Shown: piece by piece, positions 14,102 through 28,000 of the stretch
Position numbering within the stretch: the first letter of the stretch is position 1
Layout of the letters: every line of letters begins with the position of its first letter
Translations under genes and position numbers: made by a program
The notes under the pieces: model-generated
The model's input: only the letters and a program-made list of their open reading frames with translations
The model's database searches: none
What the model was told of the DNA's origin: nothing
Source: Calycina herbarum
Taxonomy: Eukaryota > Ascomycota > Leotiomycetes > Helotiales > Pezizellaceae
Length of the DNA stretch: 64,000 nt
Assembly: GCA_001414485.1 (NCBI GenBank)
Contig: LLEY01000131.1
Span: 1-64,000, forward strand
Reading direction: 5' to 3'

Positions 14102-14251
14102 TGTTAGTATAACTTGGTAGCTAATAGTATGATATAAAAAGAGTTATATTATCGTTCGTATATATAGAGCAAAGTTAGCTACTCTGTTTACTTAAATAGA
14201 TCTTAAGCGAGAAGGTTACGTAGAGTGCTATTTACTCTGATTATACTAACA
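14102..14251 (-). repeat. Copia 2 LTR, left (3' LTR of the element)
   Basis: 150 bp from tgttagtataac to tatactaaca. It pairs with 20136-20285; about sixteen transitions and one transversion separate them, with the T or A state mostly in this copy, as RIP predicts. Confidence 0.93.
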
Positions 14252-14389
14252 CTGGCACTTCTTTAAAACAGTGGAAGTTACTACCTAAAAATTATTAAAA
14301 TCTCTTATCTTGTCTAGCTAATTATAGCCCTCTATTCTATATCCTCGACTAATAAGAGCGTTCTATTCAGAGGTCTTATTATCTCTTAT

Positions 14390-17300
14390 TCTGTTCTACC
14401 TATTTTATAAGCTTAATATCCAGCTTACTAGTATTGATTAGCTTTTGTAAGGCGTTATAATAATCCTTCTTAGTTATAGTATCCGCTGGATTACTCTTAC
14501 TATCGATCTACTTAATTTCGTTAATCTCTCTTAACTTATATACTTCTTATAAGTATATAACGTTAATTATTAAGCACTTCTTCTTAGTAGTGCCTAATTT
14601 AGCTATACATTCGTAAATAGACTTCAAATCAGTATATATAATAAGCGGGACCTTAAAGCCTAAGATACTTTCTAGAGTTGATTTAACAGAAGCGGCAGCG
14701 TCAAATCTAGAGCTTATTATATACAATTCTAAGGCTAAAACACTACAAGTAACTCTTTTACACTTAGTAGAAGACTAATATAAAATATTAGTATTATCGT
14801 CCTTGTTTACTAGTACTATAACGTAGCTAATTTATAATAATAAGTCCTTATTATTCGTAAAAGAGCTATCTATAAAAGCGTATAATTTAAGCGAGTTTTA
14901 GTCTAATTTAACGTATTTAAGCCCTCTTATAATATTGTTAATTTATTATTAAATTCGCTTATTAAGAAGGCTAATATCGACTTCTTATAAATCGGTTATC
15001 TAAGTAGTATATAACAAATCGAATACTGCTTCTAGCTAGGACACTATTACTAAATATACTCTATAAGCACGCTAAGTAATATATTAATCCTTAGTAGATA
15101 CTATATAAGAAGTACCTTTAGTATTAGATATCTCTGCTAGTACCTTTTATACTAATTTTAAGTGCTTTATATAATCCTAGGTAAGCGTAAATAAGCTATC
15201 TATATACTTACTAATTAGCCCTCTATTAAACTAGATTAGATAGATAATAGTAAGTTCTTATCTATTCTTTAATATAAATCTAGCTTCTTTAATAGCACTT
15301 TCTTCCTTAGCTATAAAAGCATCGTTTATAAGTATAAGAGTATTATCTATTTAAAGTCCTACTACTCTAAAAGGTCTATCTAATTATTTAGTATATAAAA
15401 GACCGGGGTCGAAAGTAGATTATTCTATTATAAGCTTCGTAGTATAGTATTTATAGTACGTTATAAACTAGTGGTTTCTAGCTTCTAGAATACTATATAA
15501 TAGCTTAATAACTTTAAAGAACATATCCTTCTACTATAGATATCTCCTTAGTAGACGTATAAAGAACTTTTAATTTAGTTTTATAAGTGACTAGGTATAT
15601 ACTTATATAATATCCTGAATATAAACTCGTAAATCTAGGTATACTGCTATAAGTATAAGTATAACAGTCCCAGTCACATACGACTGGATCACGTGCCGAG
15701 GTTCTACCGAAGTCTCGCTTAGTGTACATAAATAGAGACAGAGCGTACCAACTCTCCTCTTCTCTCTTTAGTTTAGTTTTCTTCGAATATAGGTACTATT
15801 CTACAAGTATCTCTTTTAGTATATTTATAGAGGGCCGTTATAATAAGAATAATTCTTTAGCTTACTCTTTAGATTATAGAGGCCTAGGTAAAGACTAAGG
15901 ACTTTCTATTATTATTATATACTTAGATAACTAGTCTTAACTTTATAAAAGTAAGTACTATACTCTTAAATTTGATATTATCTATAAACCGTGATCTAAA
16001 GATTCTAATATTAGGAGGTAGGTTATTCTAGGTAATAATCTTAAAGACGTCTTAATTAGTTAGTCTATTAACTTCCTTCTGTTATAACTTAACATATATT
16101 ATACTATTATTAGCTACGAATACTTTAATATCGTATTCCTCTTTAATAGAAGAGAGGAAAGTCTTAATATTACTAATAGTAACGTAGCTCTTAGTTTTAT
16201 TAATAAAAGCGTCTATCTCTTAAAACAGGGTCTTAAAAGGCTTATTTTGTAGTCTTAGATGCTTTCGTAGTCTTCCTTGTCTACGCTTCTAGACTAGTTC
16301 TATTGTCGATTCTAGAGGATCGGTAAGGTTATCTTATTATTAGACTTGCGACTAGTGAAGTTGGTATCGAGTTCGTAGGTAGGATCGAGGCTCCTCTTAA
16401 GGCTCAGTTTCTTAAGATTATAGTGTTATCTCGAACAACGGTGTCGTTCTAGAAATATCTCTAACCGCCGGTGCTGTTCTAGAGTCTTCAAAGACTTCTT
16501 CGAAGTATAGCTTTACTACTGTAGATTTAAATCTTATAGGACTACTTAGTAGTAATACGATATAGTCCTTATTTTCGATTCCTTATAATAAAAAGAGGCT
16601 AGTCTAGTACTTTTTATACTTACGCTAGACAAGCACTTCAGAGTTTAGTAGTAGTTCCTTAATTCTACTAGGTAAGGGACCGTTCTAAGTATTAAGAGTA
16701 TTATTAACTTATCGCTTAGCGAGTAACTTACGTACTTCCTTAGTAGCCTTCTTATATATCTTAGATCTCTAGGAAATTATATACGAAGAGGTATTATTCT
16801 CGGCTATACAGGGGTAGGTACTATAAATAAGTAAAGTAGGTACTAAACCGTCAGGTCCTACTATATCGTTAATAACTCTAAAAGCTATTTAGAGAGCAGA
16901 GGCCTTTATAAGGCTAGGTCGTTATTCCTAGATAATTAAGTAAATATAGCGAATTAGTCTATAGTATCGTTCTACTATACTAATAGAGTTATATACTTCT
17001 ACTAGTATAGTTTTAACTTTAATTCCTATAGAATTAGCATATCTCTTAAATTCTTTTATAACAAAGTTATTTCCAGCGTCTGTAGTAACATAGTCGGGAG
17101 GTCCTAAATAGGTGTTAATCTAACTCTTTTAGAAGATCTCCTAGACACTCTTTATACTTATATCTAGTAGGAACTCTCTAGATTAGTATCAAGTTCCTTG
17201 ATCTGTAATATATAATACAGGTTTCTCTTCTAAAAAGAAGACATCTATGATTATATTATAATTAAACTTAATATCGTTGTAGAGCGTAAATTTAAATCAG

Positions 17301-17600
17301 CCAGGTGACTTTCTATGCTTTTGGCAATACCTACAGTATTTAGCAAGGTGTTATAGAATGCCTTGCTCGACATCGTAACCGGCACGCTCGAGTACACGCC
17401 GTAAGCGTGGTACAGATGGGTGACCAAAGCGCTTATAGAGGCGCCTAATATCGACATCCGTAAGGTAACATGGGGATTCTTATACGAGGTTACATACAGC
17501 CTCATTCCAGAGCAGAAAGGGGTGTCCGAATCGTCGTATAATTCTAAAACGTTCCACTTCCTAACCCTTTCCGTCTTCTTAAACAAGGACGTTCTAGAGG
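14390..17600 (-). pseudogene. Copia 2 pol remnant
   Basis: Minus strand, right to left: a readable integrase zinc-binding region (17450-17290, FGHPSVPRLRRVLERAGYD followed by CRYCQKHRKSPG, i.e. the HHCC module), the integrase core near 17200-16900, reverse transcriptase near 16200-15200 and RNase H near 14950-14400. Stops are few before 17290 and dense afterwards. The 111-residue open stretch at 17251-17586 is a neighbouring frame, not the integrase frame. Confidence 0.8.
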
Positions 17601-18269
17601 TTATTATACAAGACGTGTAAACGGTCTATATCGTTAATACATATAATAAATGGTATATCTAAATATATAATATGGAATTCCACACAGCCGATCAGTATAC
17701 TAATTGTGATCGATCCTAAGAAGGCAGTATGACCTTTACCAAATTGTATACTAATCTAGCTCTTAGTGCTTTCGTCGATAGGGATATTTTAGACGTGTTT
17801 AGCGTACGCTAAGTATTAATCGTATCCTACGCTCGACTTTCGTACTACCCCGGTATCGATCATGACGCCAAAGAAGTAATCCTATATGTACTTTTTAGTA
17901 GTAGAAGTAAATACTTCTTCTGTAAATTCACAACTCTTTTTAGAAGTGTTATCTAGGATCGGTGGTGGGATATATCTACTAGATACATACGTTCGTGCCA
18001 GGTTTATTAAATTAGTAGTGAGAGTTTAAGCACTCGAATTGTCGATATATCCTACGGAAGTGACTAAATAGTAGATAACCTTACTATCCAAGTCACTATC
18101 ACCGTCAGACAGTGCAACGCTTTGAAGTGTCTTAGAGATATCTTCTTCTTCCGTACGTTCGATATTAGCGATGTGAGTACGGTAGATCTTCTTAACAAAA
18201 CCGCTATCCTTTCTACGGAAGCTGCCTCTATTGCTCTTTTGCCATTTAGCAAAGTGACGATCCTGCTCT

Positions 18270-19690
18270 TCTTAAGTATAGTTCTAGGATCAGTGGCCTT
18301 CCTTTCCACATATATAACACTTATTACTCTTGCCTTTGTGCTAGTAGCTATAAGAATTACTAGAATTGTTGTACTTGTGGAAGTGACGATCGGTTATCAA
18401 AGTCTTAGCATTTGATACGTGGCTTACTTTGTAATTACGAATGGAGCTTCTTAAAAGGGTAATGGTGCTTTGAAGTGACGAGTTTTGCGGTAAGGTCGAG
18501 TATGCACTTCGGCATTCTGGTGCTTCCTCGTATGTAATAAGCAGCTTATTAGCTAATTGTCCATCGCTTTGCATATCCTTAGGAAGTCTATAGCGAAGTT
18601 CTTCTAATTTAGATAGCATCTCCTTAAAGCACTGGCTAGGTGTCTTTTCTGAATATTCTAGCTTAGCTTTGGTTTGTAAGAATGTGATACGATTCCACTT
18701 AGAGGATTGACCTCTAGAGTATAGCTCATCCATAAAATATAACTGGATAGTAGTAGAAAGAACGTCGTACGACTGATTAGTTCCTTCCTTGAAGATACTA
18801 GTGTAAAAGTGGTTTAATGCCTGACCCTTGAGCATAATCGGGAAAGTAAGATTATATGCTAAAGGTGATACGCTATAACGATTACACATATCCTTGAATA
18901 TTCTTAACTTGAGCTTGAAGTTGTCTCCCTTACTGCTATACTTTTGTTCGTCTGAATATGACTTTATAAGGTTGCTAAGTGCAAAGGCAGGGTTGCCTAT
19001 CTAGCTATTGCCAGAATAGCTGCCTATAGCTGGTTGGCTTGCAAGAGCGTTCTGGGTTGTAAAAGCGTTCTGGGTGGCAAAAGCGTTCTGGGTTGCAAAA
19101 GCTGCCGGTGGAGTTGTAAGAGCTACTGCTGGTGGATTTGTAGGGATAGGAATATTGCTTGTAAAAGCGGTTGAAGTGGTATTCGAAGTGGAAGGATTCG
19201 CAAAGGCGTTTGAAGTGGTAGGGTTCTGGTACCTTGGAAGAAGCTTAGGGAATCGGTTAGGGTGTTCTTCAATATACTTGTATCTCGTAGCCATCTCTCG
19301 TGATTGAGTTTCTGACTTGTACACTTGGTCTCTCAATTCTTAGATTGCCCATTTAGGCTTTGTAAGTTCTTGAGCTGTATTGTAAAGTGCCTTTGATATA
19401 ATAGCCTTGTGTCTATCTATCTCTACCTACATACCTCGATTACGTAGTAACTTACGTATCTTGATAAGGGTACTTCTTCCTGTGTTTACGAACTTCGATT
19501 CTGGCTAGTCGTTAAAGTCTATGCGATATATCTCCTAGAGATAATTGTCATATATATTATCGACATTGTATTCCTCTAACTTTGTGTTTATGTAGGCCGT
19601 GGCTTCCTTGTCTTCAACCCACTGTGGTGGTGGTGCTATGGTGTCGGTAGTGTCGACGAAGTTGTCGGTGCTTAAAGTAGTGATAATAAG
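18270..19690 (-). pseudogene. Copia 2 gag remnant, nearly open
   Basis: Minus-strand gag, readable with only a few stops. The N-terminal part near 19670-19340 is followed by a Thr/Ala/Asn-rich segment with FATQNAF-type repeats (19200-19010), the gag core (18889-18341) and a perfect CYICGKEGH zinc knuckle (C-x2-C-x4-H) at about 18319-18293. The stops sit at TAG/TAA codons that RIP would make from CAG, CAA or TGG. Gag would form the particle and bind RNA. Confidence 0.8.
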
Positions 19691-20135
19691 TGGTATCTTG
19701 TACTAGGTGAATAGTATGTTGTAATTTTGTTTTGTTGTGAGTTACACTTTTGATGCTTATGAGTTATTAAAATCGGGTGAATTGTCTTTGTACAATAGTC
19801 GTTCTAAAGGGTTTAAGAGCGGTTGTAAGAGCGGTTGTAAGTAGGGTGGTACTGCAAGTCGAAGAGGTTGTAAGGTTATAAGGTTGTATTGCAAGTCGAA
19901 GAGGTTACAAGGTCGTAAGGGTGTTGCAATTCGGAGAGGTTGCAAGGTTGTTATAACTATACTACAAGTCCCAGAGTTTGTAGTAGTATTGTCGGGGGTG
20001 TAACCAGTAGAAGGAGTCTCTTCTGAGAAGAGGAGTCTACTTTGCACAACTACGTAACTGTACGTAAGCTTACGATTCCGAGAACCGCGATACGTATAGT
20101 CAGTTTTTCTGATCTGCGCGCGCGACACTGATCAG

Positions 20136-20285
20136 TGTTGGTATGACTTGGTGGCCAATAGCATGATACAAAAAGAGTTGTATTATCGTTCGTGTATACA
20201 GAGCAAAGTTAGCTACTCTGTCTACTTAAATAGACCTTAAGCGAGAAGGTCACGTGTAGTGCTATTCACTCTGATTATACCGACA
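20136..20285 (-). repeat. Copia 2 LTR, right (5' LTR of the element)
   Basis: 150-bp LTR preserving many CA/TG dinucleotides, so close to the ancestral state. The leader next to it (19757-20130) contains tandem copies of an aaggttgtaa / gcaagtcgaagaggtt motif. The open frame there is leader sequence, not a recognisable gene. Confidence 0.93.
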
Positions 20286-20290
20286 AAAGG

Positions 20291-20961
20291 TTATAACTAG
20301 TACGTAAAAGGGAAATTATAGGTTCCTAGCTCGTATATAAAAGAGTTCGTATAAGAATACTATACTACGCCTGCTTATAGCTACTAAGGAATTCGTAGAA
20401 CTCTTTAGAGAATAAGATAATACTACTATATTAATCGATTATCTACGATAGTTAAGGAAGTAATAACGGAATATAATACCTATACTAGGAATAAGGCTTC
20501 CTACTACGCTTTTTATAGACAGATAAACACTACTCTAATACTATAAATACCTTAGAGATTAATATCTATAGACTTTATTATTAAATTACTAAAATCTAAA
20601 GATCTAATAATAGGAGTTAAGTATAACTCGATCCTAGTTATTATAGAACGACTTATAAAATATATAATTCTAATAGTATATATAGAATTAAGTATAGCTA
20701 AGGAATTAGCATTTATATTTCTTAAGAAAGTAGTCTTAAGATATAGACTACTAGAAGAAATACTCTCTAATAAAGATAAGCTCTTTATCTTAAAATTTTA
20801 GATCGCTCTTATAAAACGATTAGGTGCGAAAAGAAAGCTCTTTATAGCTTTTTACTCTTAAATAAATAGAAGAAACGAATAGATAAATTAAATAGTTAAA
20901 ACATACTTTTATTATTATATAAACTACTAGTAAGATAACTAAGTAGAACTACTACTCTTAG
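20291..20961 (+). pseudogene. Gypsy A integrase remnant
   Basis: Continuation of Gypsy A pol after Copia 2. The reading includes a former H2C2 zinc region near 20340-20420 and an integrase core segment near 20567-20665 (IDFIIKLLKSKDLIIGVKY, family MDFITGLPPS-like). The same segment exists in Gypsy B near 27370. The frame is full of RIP stops and is cut by a solo LTR at 20962. Confidence 0.75.
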
Positions 20962-21229
20962 TATTAGAACGTGTAGTAAATACTCGTGAATTAAACTACA
21001 GAGGTAGACTTTATATAAGAACGAACAACTGCTGTTCTAAACCAGAGTCCCGACCCTCTCTATATACTACAGAAGTGGCTACGTGTCCTCTATAAGTATT
21101 ACGTGTTACGTTATAAGTATTACGTAGATTGCTACTATTATGCCACTGCTATTACCACTGCTATACCACTGCTATACTACTACCTGTCGCTAGGCAACTA
21201 AGACTACTTCACGGGTATAACCTCTAACA
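20962..21229. repeat. Solo LTR (268 bp) of an otherwise unseen retrotransposon
   Basis: Starts tattagaac (former tgttaga) and ends tctaaca, with duplication cttag on both sides (20957-20961 and 21230-21234). Gypsy B lacks it at the matching site (near 27760), which proves it is an insertion. It holds a short run of ctattaccactgctatacc-like units near 21140-21180. No internal region and no second copy is in the window. Confidence 0.88.
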
Positions 21230-21234
21230 CTTAG

Positions 21235-22370
21235 TATAGTTTACCTATAATAGCTTAGTAATAGAAACAACACTTATTATACTATTCTATACTAACTTTA
21301 GATATAAACTATTAGTATATCGAGAACTACTATCTACAACTATTAATAATTAGCTTACTCGTATTCAGGTCTCGAAGATTAAGAGGCTATATAAGAAACT
21401 TATAAAAGATTTATAGTTTATTACTAAAAGGAACGTATACTACTATAATAAACAACGTAGTTAAGAGCTAATACTAAAAGAGGAAGATAAAGTCTACTTA
21501 GTACGAAAGAATATTAATATAAAAAGACTAAGTAATAAACTAGACTATAAAAAACTTAGACTATTTAAAATCAGATATATTAAAAGACCTTTAAATTATA
21601 AATTAGTACTACTAAGAATAATAAACATCTATCTAGTATTCTATATATCCCTACTCGAACCAGTACTACTAGAAGTACTACTAGCTCTACTTATAGAAAT
21701 TCAACTAGTAAACCTAAATACTAAATACGAAGTTAAGAGGATTCTTAACTATAAACTTATTAGAGAATAAGTTAAGTATTTAATTAAATAGTTAGATTAC
21801 CTATACTTAGAAAATAATTAAGAAATAAAAAGCAATCTTAACTATTACTTAAGAGAACTTTAGAAGTTCTACTAATAAAACCTAGAACTGCCTAGAACTT
21901 AGAACTAGAGTTAGACAGGGATATATTATTAGAGAGTACCTGCTTAACGAAAGAAGCTATCTTAAAAGTAGAAAACTAGGTAGACGAAGACTCGAGAGAA
22001 GGACTTGAAGAAGGAGGACTCGGAGGAGTAATAGGGAATCGTTTACGTATAGAGCTAAAGAAAAATTAATATATAGGTTTTTAAAGCCTAGAGAAAGGAA
22101 CGTTAAGATAGCTAGGGCTATTATAGGACCTTTTTAATCGAATATACTTAGAAAGCTCTAGAAAGCATCGACGGGACTGTTTATAATAAAAGAAACAGGT
22201 CGTCGCTAGACGTTATACGGATTCGATTCGTATAATAAGAGCTAGACGCTCTTTTCGTTTAATATAAGAAGAAGACATAGTTATATATATAGAAAGGTCG
22301 ATACTTTTTTAACGATATATTTTAGTTTTATATTCTAGTATAGAGATATACTAGGCTAAGAAGAGGATAG
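21235..22370 (+). pseudogene. Gypsy A integrase C-terminus, chromodomain and tail
   Basis: The plus-strand reading resumes the integrase C-terminal part and reaches a chromodomain near 21720-21830 (KYEVKRILNYK, then VKYLIK, LDYLYLEN). Chromodomains on integrase mark chromoviruses and guide insertion to silent chromatin. About 500 bp follow before the polypurine run aagaagaggatag that abuts the 3' LTR. This tail is unlike the Gypsy B tail and encodes a basic, acidic-mixed stretch of unknown role. Confidence 0.75.
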
Positions 22371-22761
22371 TGTTATAAATCACGTGCTAGTACGTAACAA
22401 AGTGAAGTCTAGGCGACGCTCTAATAGAACGAATACTATTATAACCTTGAAAGAAGGAAAGGATTAAATATAGTAAAATATATAATCCTAGGATCTTATT
22501 ACAGTTATATCACGTGACTCGGTTAAGAGCAGTTAGGTAATAGAGTCTAGTTTTAAGAAGCCCTGGAAATAGAGTCGGACTCTATCTTCGGGACTCCTAC
22601 TAAGTAGGACTCTAAACACGAACAGAAGGTTCTATATAAGACTAGCACGTCTGCTATTAGATAGAAGCTTCGTACTTAACTTTAGTTATTAATCTTATTA
22701 TCTTATTTAATATCTTTGATATAAGTAACAAGTTCACTTCTAAGTAAACAACCTAGCGTAT
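22371..22761 (+). repeat. Gypsy A 3' LTR, first part
   Basis: 391 bp of the A-type LTR starting tgttataaatcacgtg, cut by Gypsy B at cgtat (22757-22761). The last 72 bp lie at 29539-29610; together they give 463 bp, equal to the 5' LTR. Confidence 0.93.
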
Positions 22762-23223
22762 TATTACGAATCACGGTATACGTAGTAAGTAGTCTAGATA
22801 GCGTTCTAATAGAATAAGGCATAATATCTAGGAAAGGAAAGTAACATAGGAGGAAATCAGTAATACAGAGGACATTAGGGATTTCAGGATCTCACTGTTG
22901 TAGTAATGTTAGAAGTTACGTAGGGTTATATAACGTAATCGCCTACATCGCTCTGATCGCTTTAATCGCAAGCGACGCGAGCAACGCGAGCGATGTAAGC
23001 GACGTACTTAGGAACGAAGGTTCTATATAAGACTGGCACGTCTGCTATTAGATAGGAGCTTCGTACTTAACTTTAGTTATTAATCTTATTATCTTATTTA
23101 ATATCTTTAATATAAGTAACGAGTTTACTTCTAAGTAAACAACCCAGCGCATTTATACTTCTTACTATATACTAACCTTTAAGACTTAGTTATTTTTGTT
23201 TAGTTCGTTTAAGTTTTATTATA
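22762..23223 (+). repeat. Gypsy B 5' LTR (462 bp)
   Basis: Begins tattacgaatcac and ends gttttattata. It shares its right half (TATA-like ctatataag near 23014 onward) with the A-type LTR, but the left half differs and holds a cluster of gcgatgtaagcgac / cgcgagcgat repeats (about 22940-23005) able to form a hairpin. Confidence 0.92.
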
Positions 23224-23399
23224 CTTTAAGTACCTACTTAGAAGTAAGATCGCTACTATATTAGCAACCTCTTCTACTCCGAGAACTACTCTACTAAAGC
23301 CAGCTACGAACCCCCTAGTTACACTAGTTACTACTCTCTATAAGGAAGTGAAGCTCCCGATTCCGAAACCGTTCAATAGCTCGCCTAAGAAACTAGCCG

Positions 23400-24440
23400 A
23401 GTTCTTAATAAAAGCTTCTCTCTACTTAAACTTTTATTATACTTAGTTTAGAAATAAAACTAATTAGGTTATATAGTTATCTACCTATCTTAAAAGAGTA
23501 GCTTATAACTAGTTAGAACTATATCTAAAAGACTACTAGATAAACAAAATAATTAAGAGAAAAGTCTCTCTTTAAATATCTAAGAAGATAAGAGATTTAT
23601 TTAGAAATGTTTAAGGATTTAGAGATAGAATTAACTAGGCTTTCAAGGATATTAATATAAAAAAGAAGGTAGTTAGAGCTTTATATATACTTAAGTAAAA
23701 GAGTTTAACCGCTAAATATACCTTATAATTTCAACAGTACTCTATATAAATAAGATAGAACGACGAAGTATTATATAAACAATTCTATTATAGGCTTAAG
23801 AACAACGTAAAAGATAAACTTATATAAGAGGATTTTCTAGACACGTTAAATAAATTAACAAATAACATAATTAAGATTAATAACTATATTTATAAAAGGA
23901 ATCTAGAAAAGAAAGGAAGTTATAGTTACTAATATAGAAAGAGTAGACGAAAAGATCGAAGAGACTCTATAAAAATCGATACTACCTAGAAATCATAGGT
24001 TTTAGAGAAGGAATCTAAGAAAGAAAACTCCTAGAGAGAAGGACTGTCCTAGAAAGAGTAAAATCATCGACGTAAGCAGAACTTATATTATAACTATAGT
24101 CTTCCTAGCTATAAAGCAAATAAGTATAGTAAGAAGAAAGACTCTAAAGAGAAACAAGCTAACGCTACTATCTAAAAAGAAGTAGCTTTACTAGAAAAAA
24201 TCGAACTTACAGACGAAGAACTCGAGGCTAGAGGTTATAGTATACAAATTAAAACAGACACTATAGATATAACAGCAGACACTATATACTTATAGCTAAA
24301 CAAAGAAATTAAGTCACAAGTTAGTAAGGTATAAGACACTAATAATAATAGAAATTTATTACTTAAAGAATATTATAATACATAGTTAGAAATAGATTAT
24401 AAATTACTCTTTTAAATAGAATATAAATCACTACTATTAA
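23400..24440 (+). pseudogene. Gypsy B gag remnant
   Basis: Plus-strand gag with many RIP stops. The former zinc knuckle near 24080-24130 is the same decayed block as in Gypsy A (YYNY, then a Tyr replacing Cys). Similarity to A is strong in the knuckle and weak upstream, so the gag N-termini differ. Confidence 0.65.
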
Positions 24441-25089
24441 CAAGTTCGTTAGAGTTATTAGAATCAATATCCGACTTATTAGAGGTAGATCTAGGAATAT
24501 ATAAGCCTAAATAAGGCGAAACATAGGTATTTATTAGAACCTTTAAAAGAGGGAATAGATAGGTATATATAGAAAACTAAAAACCTAATTTCTAAAGCCT
24601 ATATTCTACTTAAAGAATTAACTCTACTATTTTAACTACTTATAAAATAGTTTAGAATAAATAGGACAGAATAACTTTAGTAAGCCTTATTACTAGAAGG
24701 GAAACTATCGAATTTAAAGAACTTAGACTAAAATAAGCAGTATCTAGTAAGCTATCTAGTATACCTAAGATAGGAGATATTTAGATAGTTATAGATATAT
24801 AAGAAGAAACCAGCTTATAGTAATAGCAGGGTTCTAACGACTTTATAGAACGTCTTAAAACCAGTTTTTTAAGTATACTACTTAATAATAAGAAAGCTAT
24901 ACTAGAAATAAGAGGCTAGTATACTATAGTCGCTTTAGTTAAAAAAGTTAGAGTAATATTTTAAGAATTACAAAGTAGAAAGTTATTTAGTATAATCTTC
25001 TAAGAGATAAACAAATATAATATAGACTAAGAAACAGAGTTAGTATAAAGAGAGCTCTACTAACTAATAATTAAAGAATTAAACACTAC

Positions 25090-28000
25090 CTCTAGAGAAA
25101 ATCAACTTATAGTAATAGCAAAGATAAGAGGAAAGGAACTCCGAGTCTTAATTAATTCTAGAGTAACGAGCAATTTCCTTTCCTTAATAGCTTAGAAGAA
25201 GCTAAACGTCTTAATTAAAGGTATAAAGCTATACTACTTAGGAGTAGTTAACAGAATAGACGTTATATACTAGAATAGAATTATCAATTAATAAACTATT
25301 CTAATAAAGATTACTATTAAAGGACACTACTTAGATATATAATTCGATATTATTAAAATAGGAAATAAGGAAGCGATACTTAGTATACTATAGATTAGGG
25401 AATATAATCTAGATATTAATTAGAAGGCTCGAATAATAACCTTTAGTTAATATAATTACGTAGGTTTGTAATTATAACTATAAGGCTAGAACGAGGTTAG
25501 CGCCACCTCTTCTAAAATACTAGGACACCTAGCCTAGGGTCCTCTATAAGTTAGTAGAACAGCTGATAACGAAATACCTATATAGTATAAAGAATTTAAA
25601 GCTTTGTTCGAAAACCTAGAAGACTTACGAGCCTTACTAAAACATCGCTTATAGGATTATAAGATTAAATTAAAAGAAGATTATTATTTCTCAAAGTAGA
25701 AGCTTTGGTTATATAACTAGAAAAGCCTATAGAGGATAGAAAGTTATATAAAAGAAGGTATTAAGAAAGGATATATTAGAAAGTCTAAGTTACTAATTAC
25801 CTTAAACATACTTATTATTAAGAAAAAAGACAATCTAGATAGGAGAGTATATATTAATTACTAAGAAGTAAATCATACTATAGTTAAGGACGCTTATCTA
25901 CTACTACCTAGCTAGTACTTATAGAATAAGTTAGGCAAAGTAGTACGATTTATGAAACTAGATTAACAAAACGCCTATAAACTTATATAAATAAAAGTTA
26001 GAGACGAATAGAAGACAGTATTTGCCTTACTATCGAGCCTTTATAAATATACAGTTATACTATTTAGACTTTATAATATACTAGCTATATATTAGAGATA
26101 AAATAATAATATTTTAAAAGATCTTTTAAGAGTAATAGTAATCTATTACCTAGATAATATATTAATCTTCTTAGAAAAAGAAGAAGAGTATAAGAAATAT
26201 GTTAAAGAAGTTTTATAATAACTTATAAGAGTAAACTCTTAGTTAAAACTCTTAAAATACGAGTTTAGAGTAAATTAGACCCTTTTCCTAAGATAGGTAT
26301 TTAGCTTAGAGAAAATAGAAATAGATCTAGTAAAGATCTAAGACGTCTTAAACTAGAAGTTACTAGAGAATATAAAAGACGTATAGTCCTTCCTTAGATT
26401 TATAAACTTTTACTATCTATTTATTTAAGACTATATAAAGATTACTAAACTAATGTTAGAACTAGTTAAAAAAGCTATTAGGTTTATATAGAATAAATAG
26501 ACAAAGGATGCTTTTTAGAAAATTAAAGAGAAATTCGTAGAAAAACCTATTCTATACGATTTCGATATAGATAAACCTAGTATAATTAAAACAAACGCCT
26601 TAGACATAGTAGTAGGTACGGTTTACCTATAGCTAAATAATAAAGGAAAACTTATACCTATTATATATTATTCTAAGATATTTAACCTAGTATAATAAAA
26701 CTATAGTATCTTCGACAAGGAATTACTTACTATAGTATTAGCTTTAGAATACTAGAGAATTTATTTATAGTTAGTAAAATACCTAGTTATAGTTTTATCT
26801 AACCACGAGAACCTTAGGACATTTATAACTACTAAGGAACTTATAATAAGGTAATTAACTAGATAGTTAAAGATATTAGAAGGATTTAATATCGTTATCT
26901 AATATATAAAGAGAACGTCGAATACTTAAGCTAATACTCTTAGCTAGAAACTAGAATATAAGGGAAATAAGAAGTATAAGAAGATTATAATCTTAAAAAC
27001 TCTTAAGAATAGAAACTTAGTACCTACTATATATAAGATAGTAGTAATAAACAATATCTAAATAGATAAGATTTAGAACATATATAAGGGTTATAACTAA
27101 TATATAAAAGGGAAATTATAGGTTCCTAGCTTATATATAAAGGAGTTTATATAAGAATACTATACTATACCCGCTTATAGTTACTAAGGAATTCGTAGAA
27201 CCCTCTAGAGGATAAGATAATATTACTATATTAATCAGTTATCTATAATAGTTAAGGAAGTAATAGTAGAATATAATACCTATACTAGAAATAAGACTTC
27301 CCACTATACTTCTTATAAATAGATAAATACTACTCTAATACTATAGATACCTTAGAAATTAATATCTATAGATTTTATTATTAAATTACTAAAATCTAAA
27401 AATCTAATAATAGGAGTTAAATATAATATAATCTTAGTTATTATAAAACAACTTATAAAATATATAATCCTAATAGTATATATAAAGTTAAGTATAGCTA
27501 AGGAATTAGTATTTATATTCCTTAGAAAAGTAGTCTTAAGACATAGACTATCTAAAGAAATACTCTTAAACAGAGACAAGCTCTTTACCTTAAAATTTTA
27601 GATCGCTCTTATAGAACGATTAAGTATAAAAAGAAAACTTTCTATAGCTTTCTACTCTTAAACAAATAGAGGAAACGAACAGATAAATCAAGTAGTTAAA
27701 ACATACCTTTATTATTATATAAACTACTAGTAAAACAACTAGGTAGAACTACTACTCTTAACACAGTTTACCTATAATAGTTTAGTAATAGAAATAACAC
27801 TTATTATACTATTCTATACTAACTTTAGATATAAATTAATAGTATATTAAGAACTACTATCTACGACTATTAATAACCAACTTACTTATATTTAGGTCTT
27901 AAAAATCAAGAGTCTATATAAGGAACTTATAGAGAACCTATAATTTATAGTAGAAAGAAATATATACTACTATAATAAACGACGTAGTTAAAAGCTAACA

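Larger units (their letters stand above)
14102..20285 (-). mobile_element. Copia 2 LTR retrotransposon (6184 bp)
   Basis: Second Copia element, minus strand, in Gypsy A 118 bp to the right of Copia 1. Two 150-bp LTRs are flanked by the duplication aaagg (14097-14101 and 20286-20290). Its LTRs differ from those of Copia 1 apart from the first dozen bases, so it is another family. Gag, integrase, reverse transcriptase and RNase H follow from right to left. The right third (about 17270-20285) is only lightly RIP-mutated. Confidence 0.93.
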
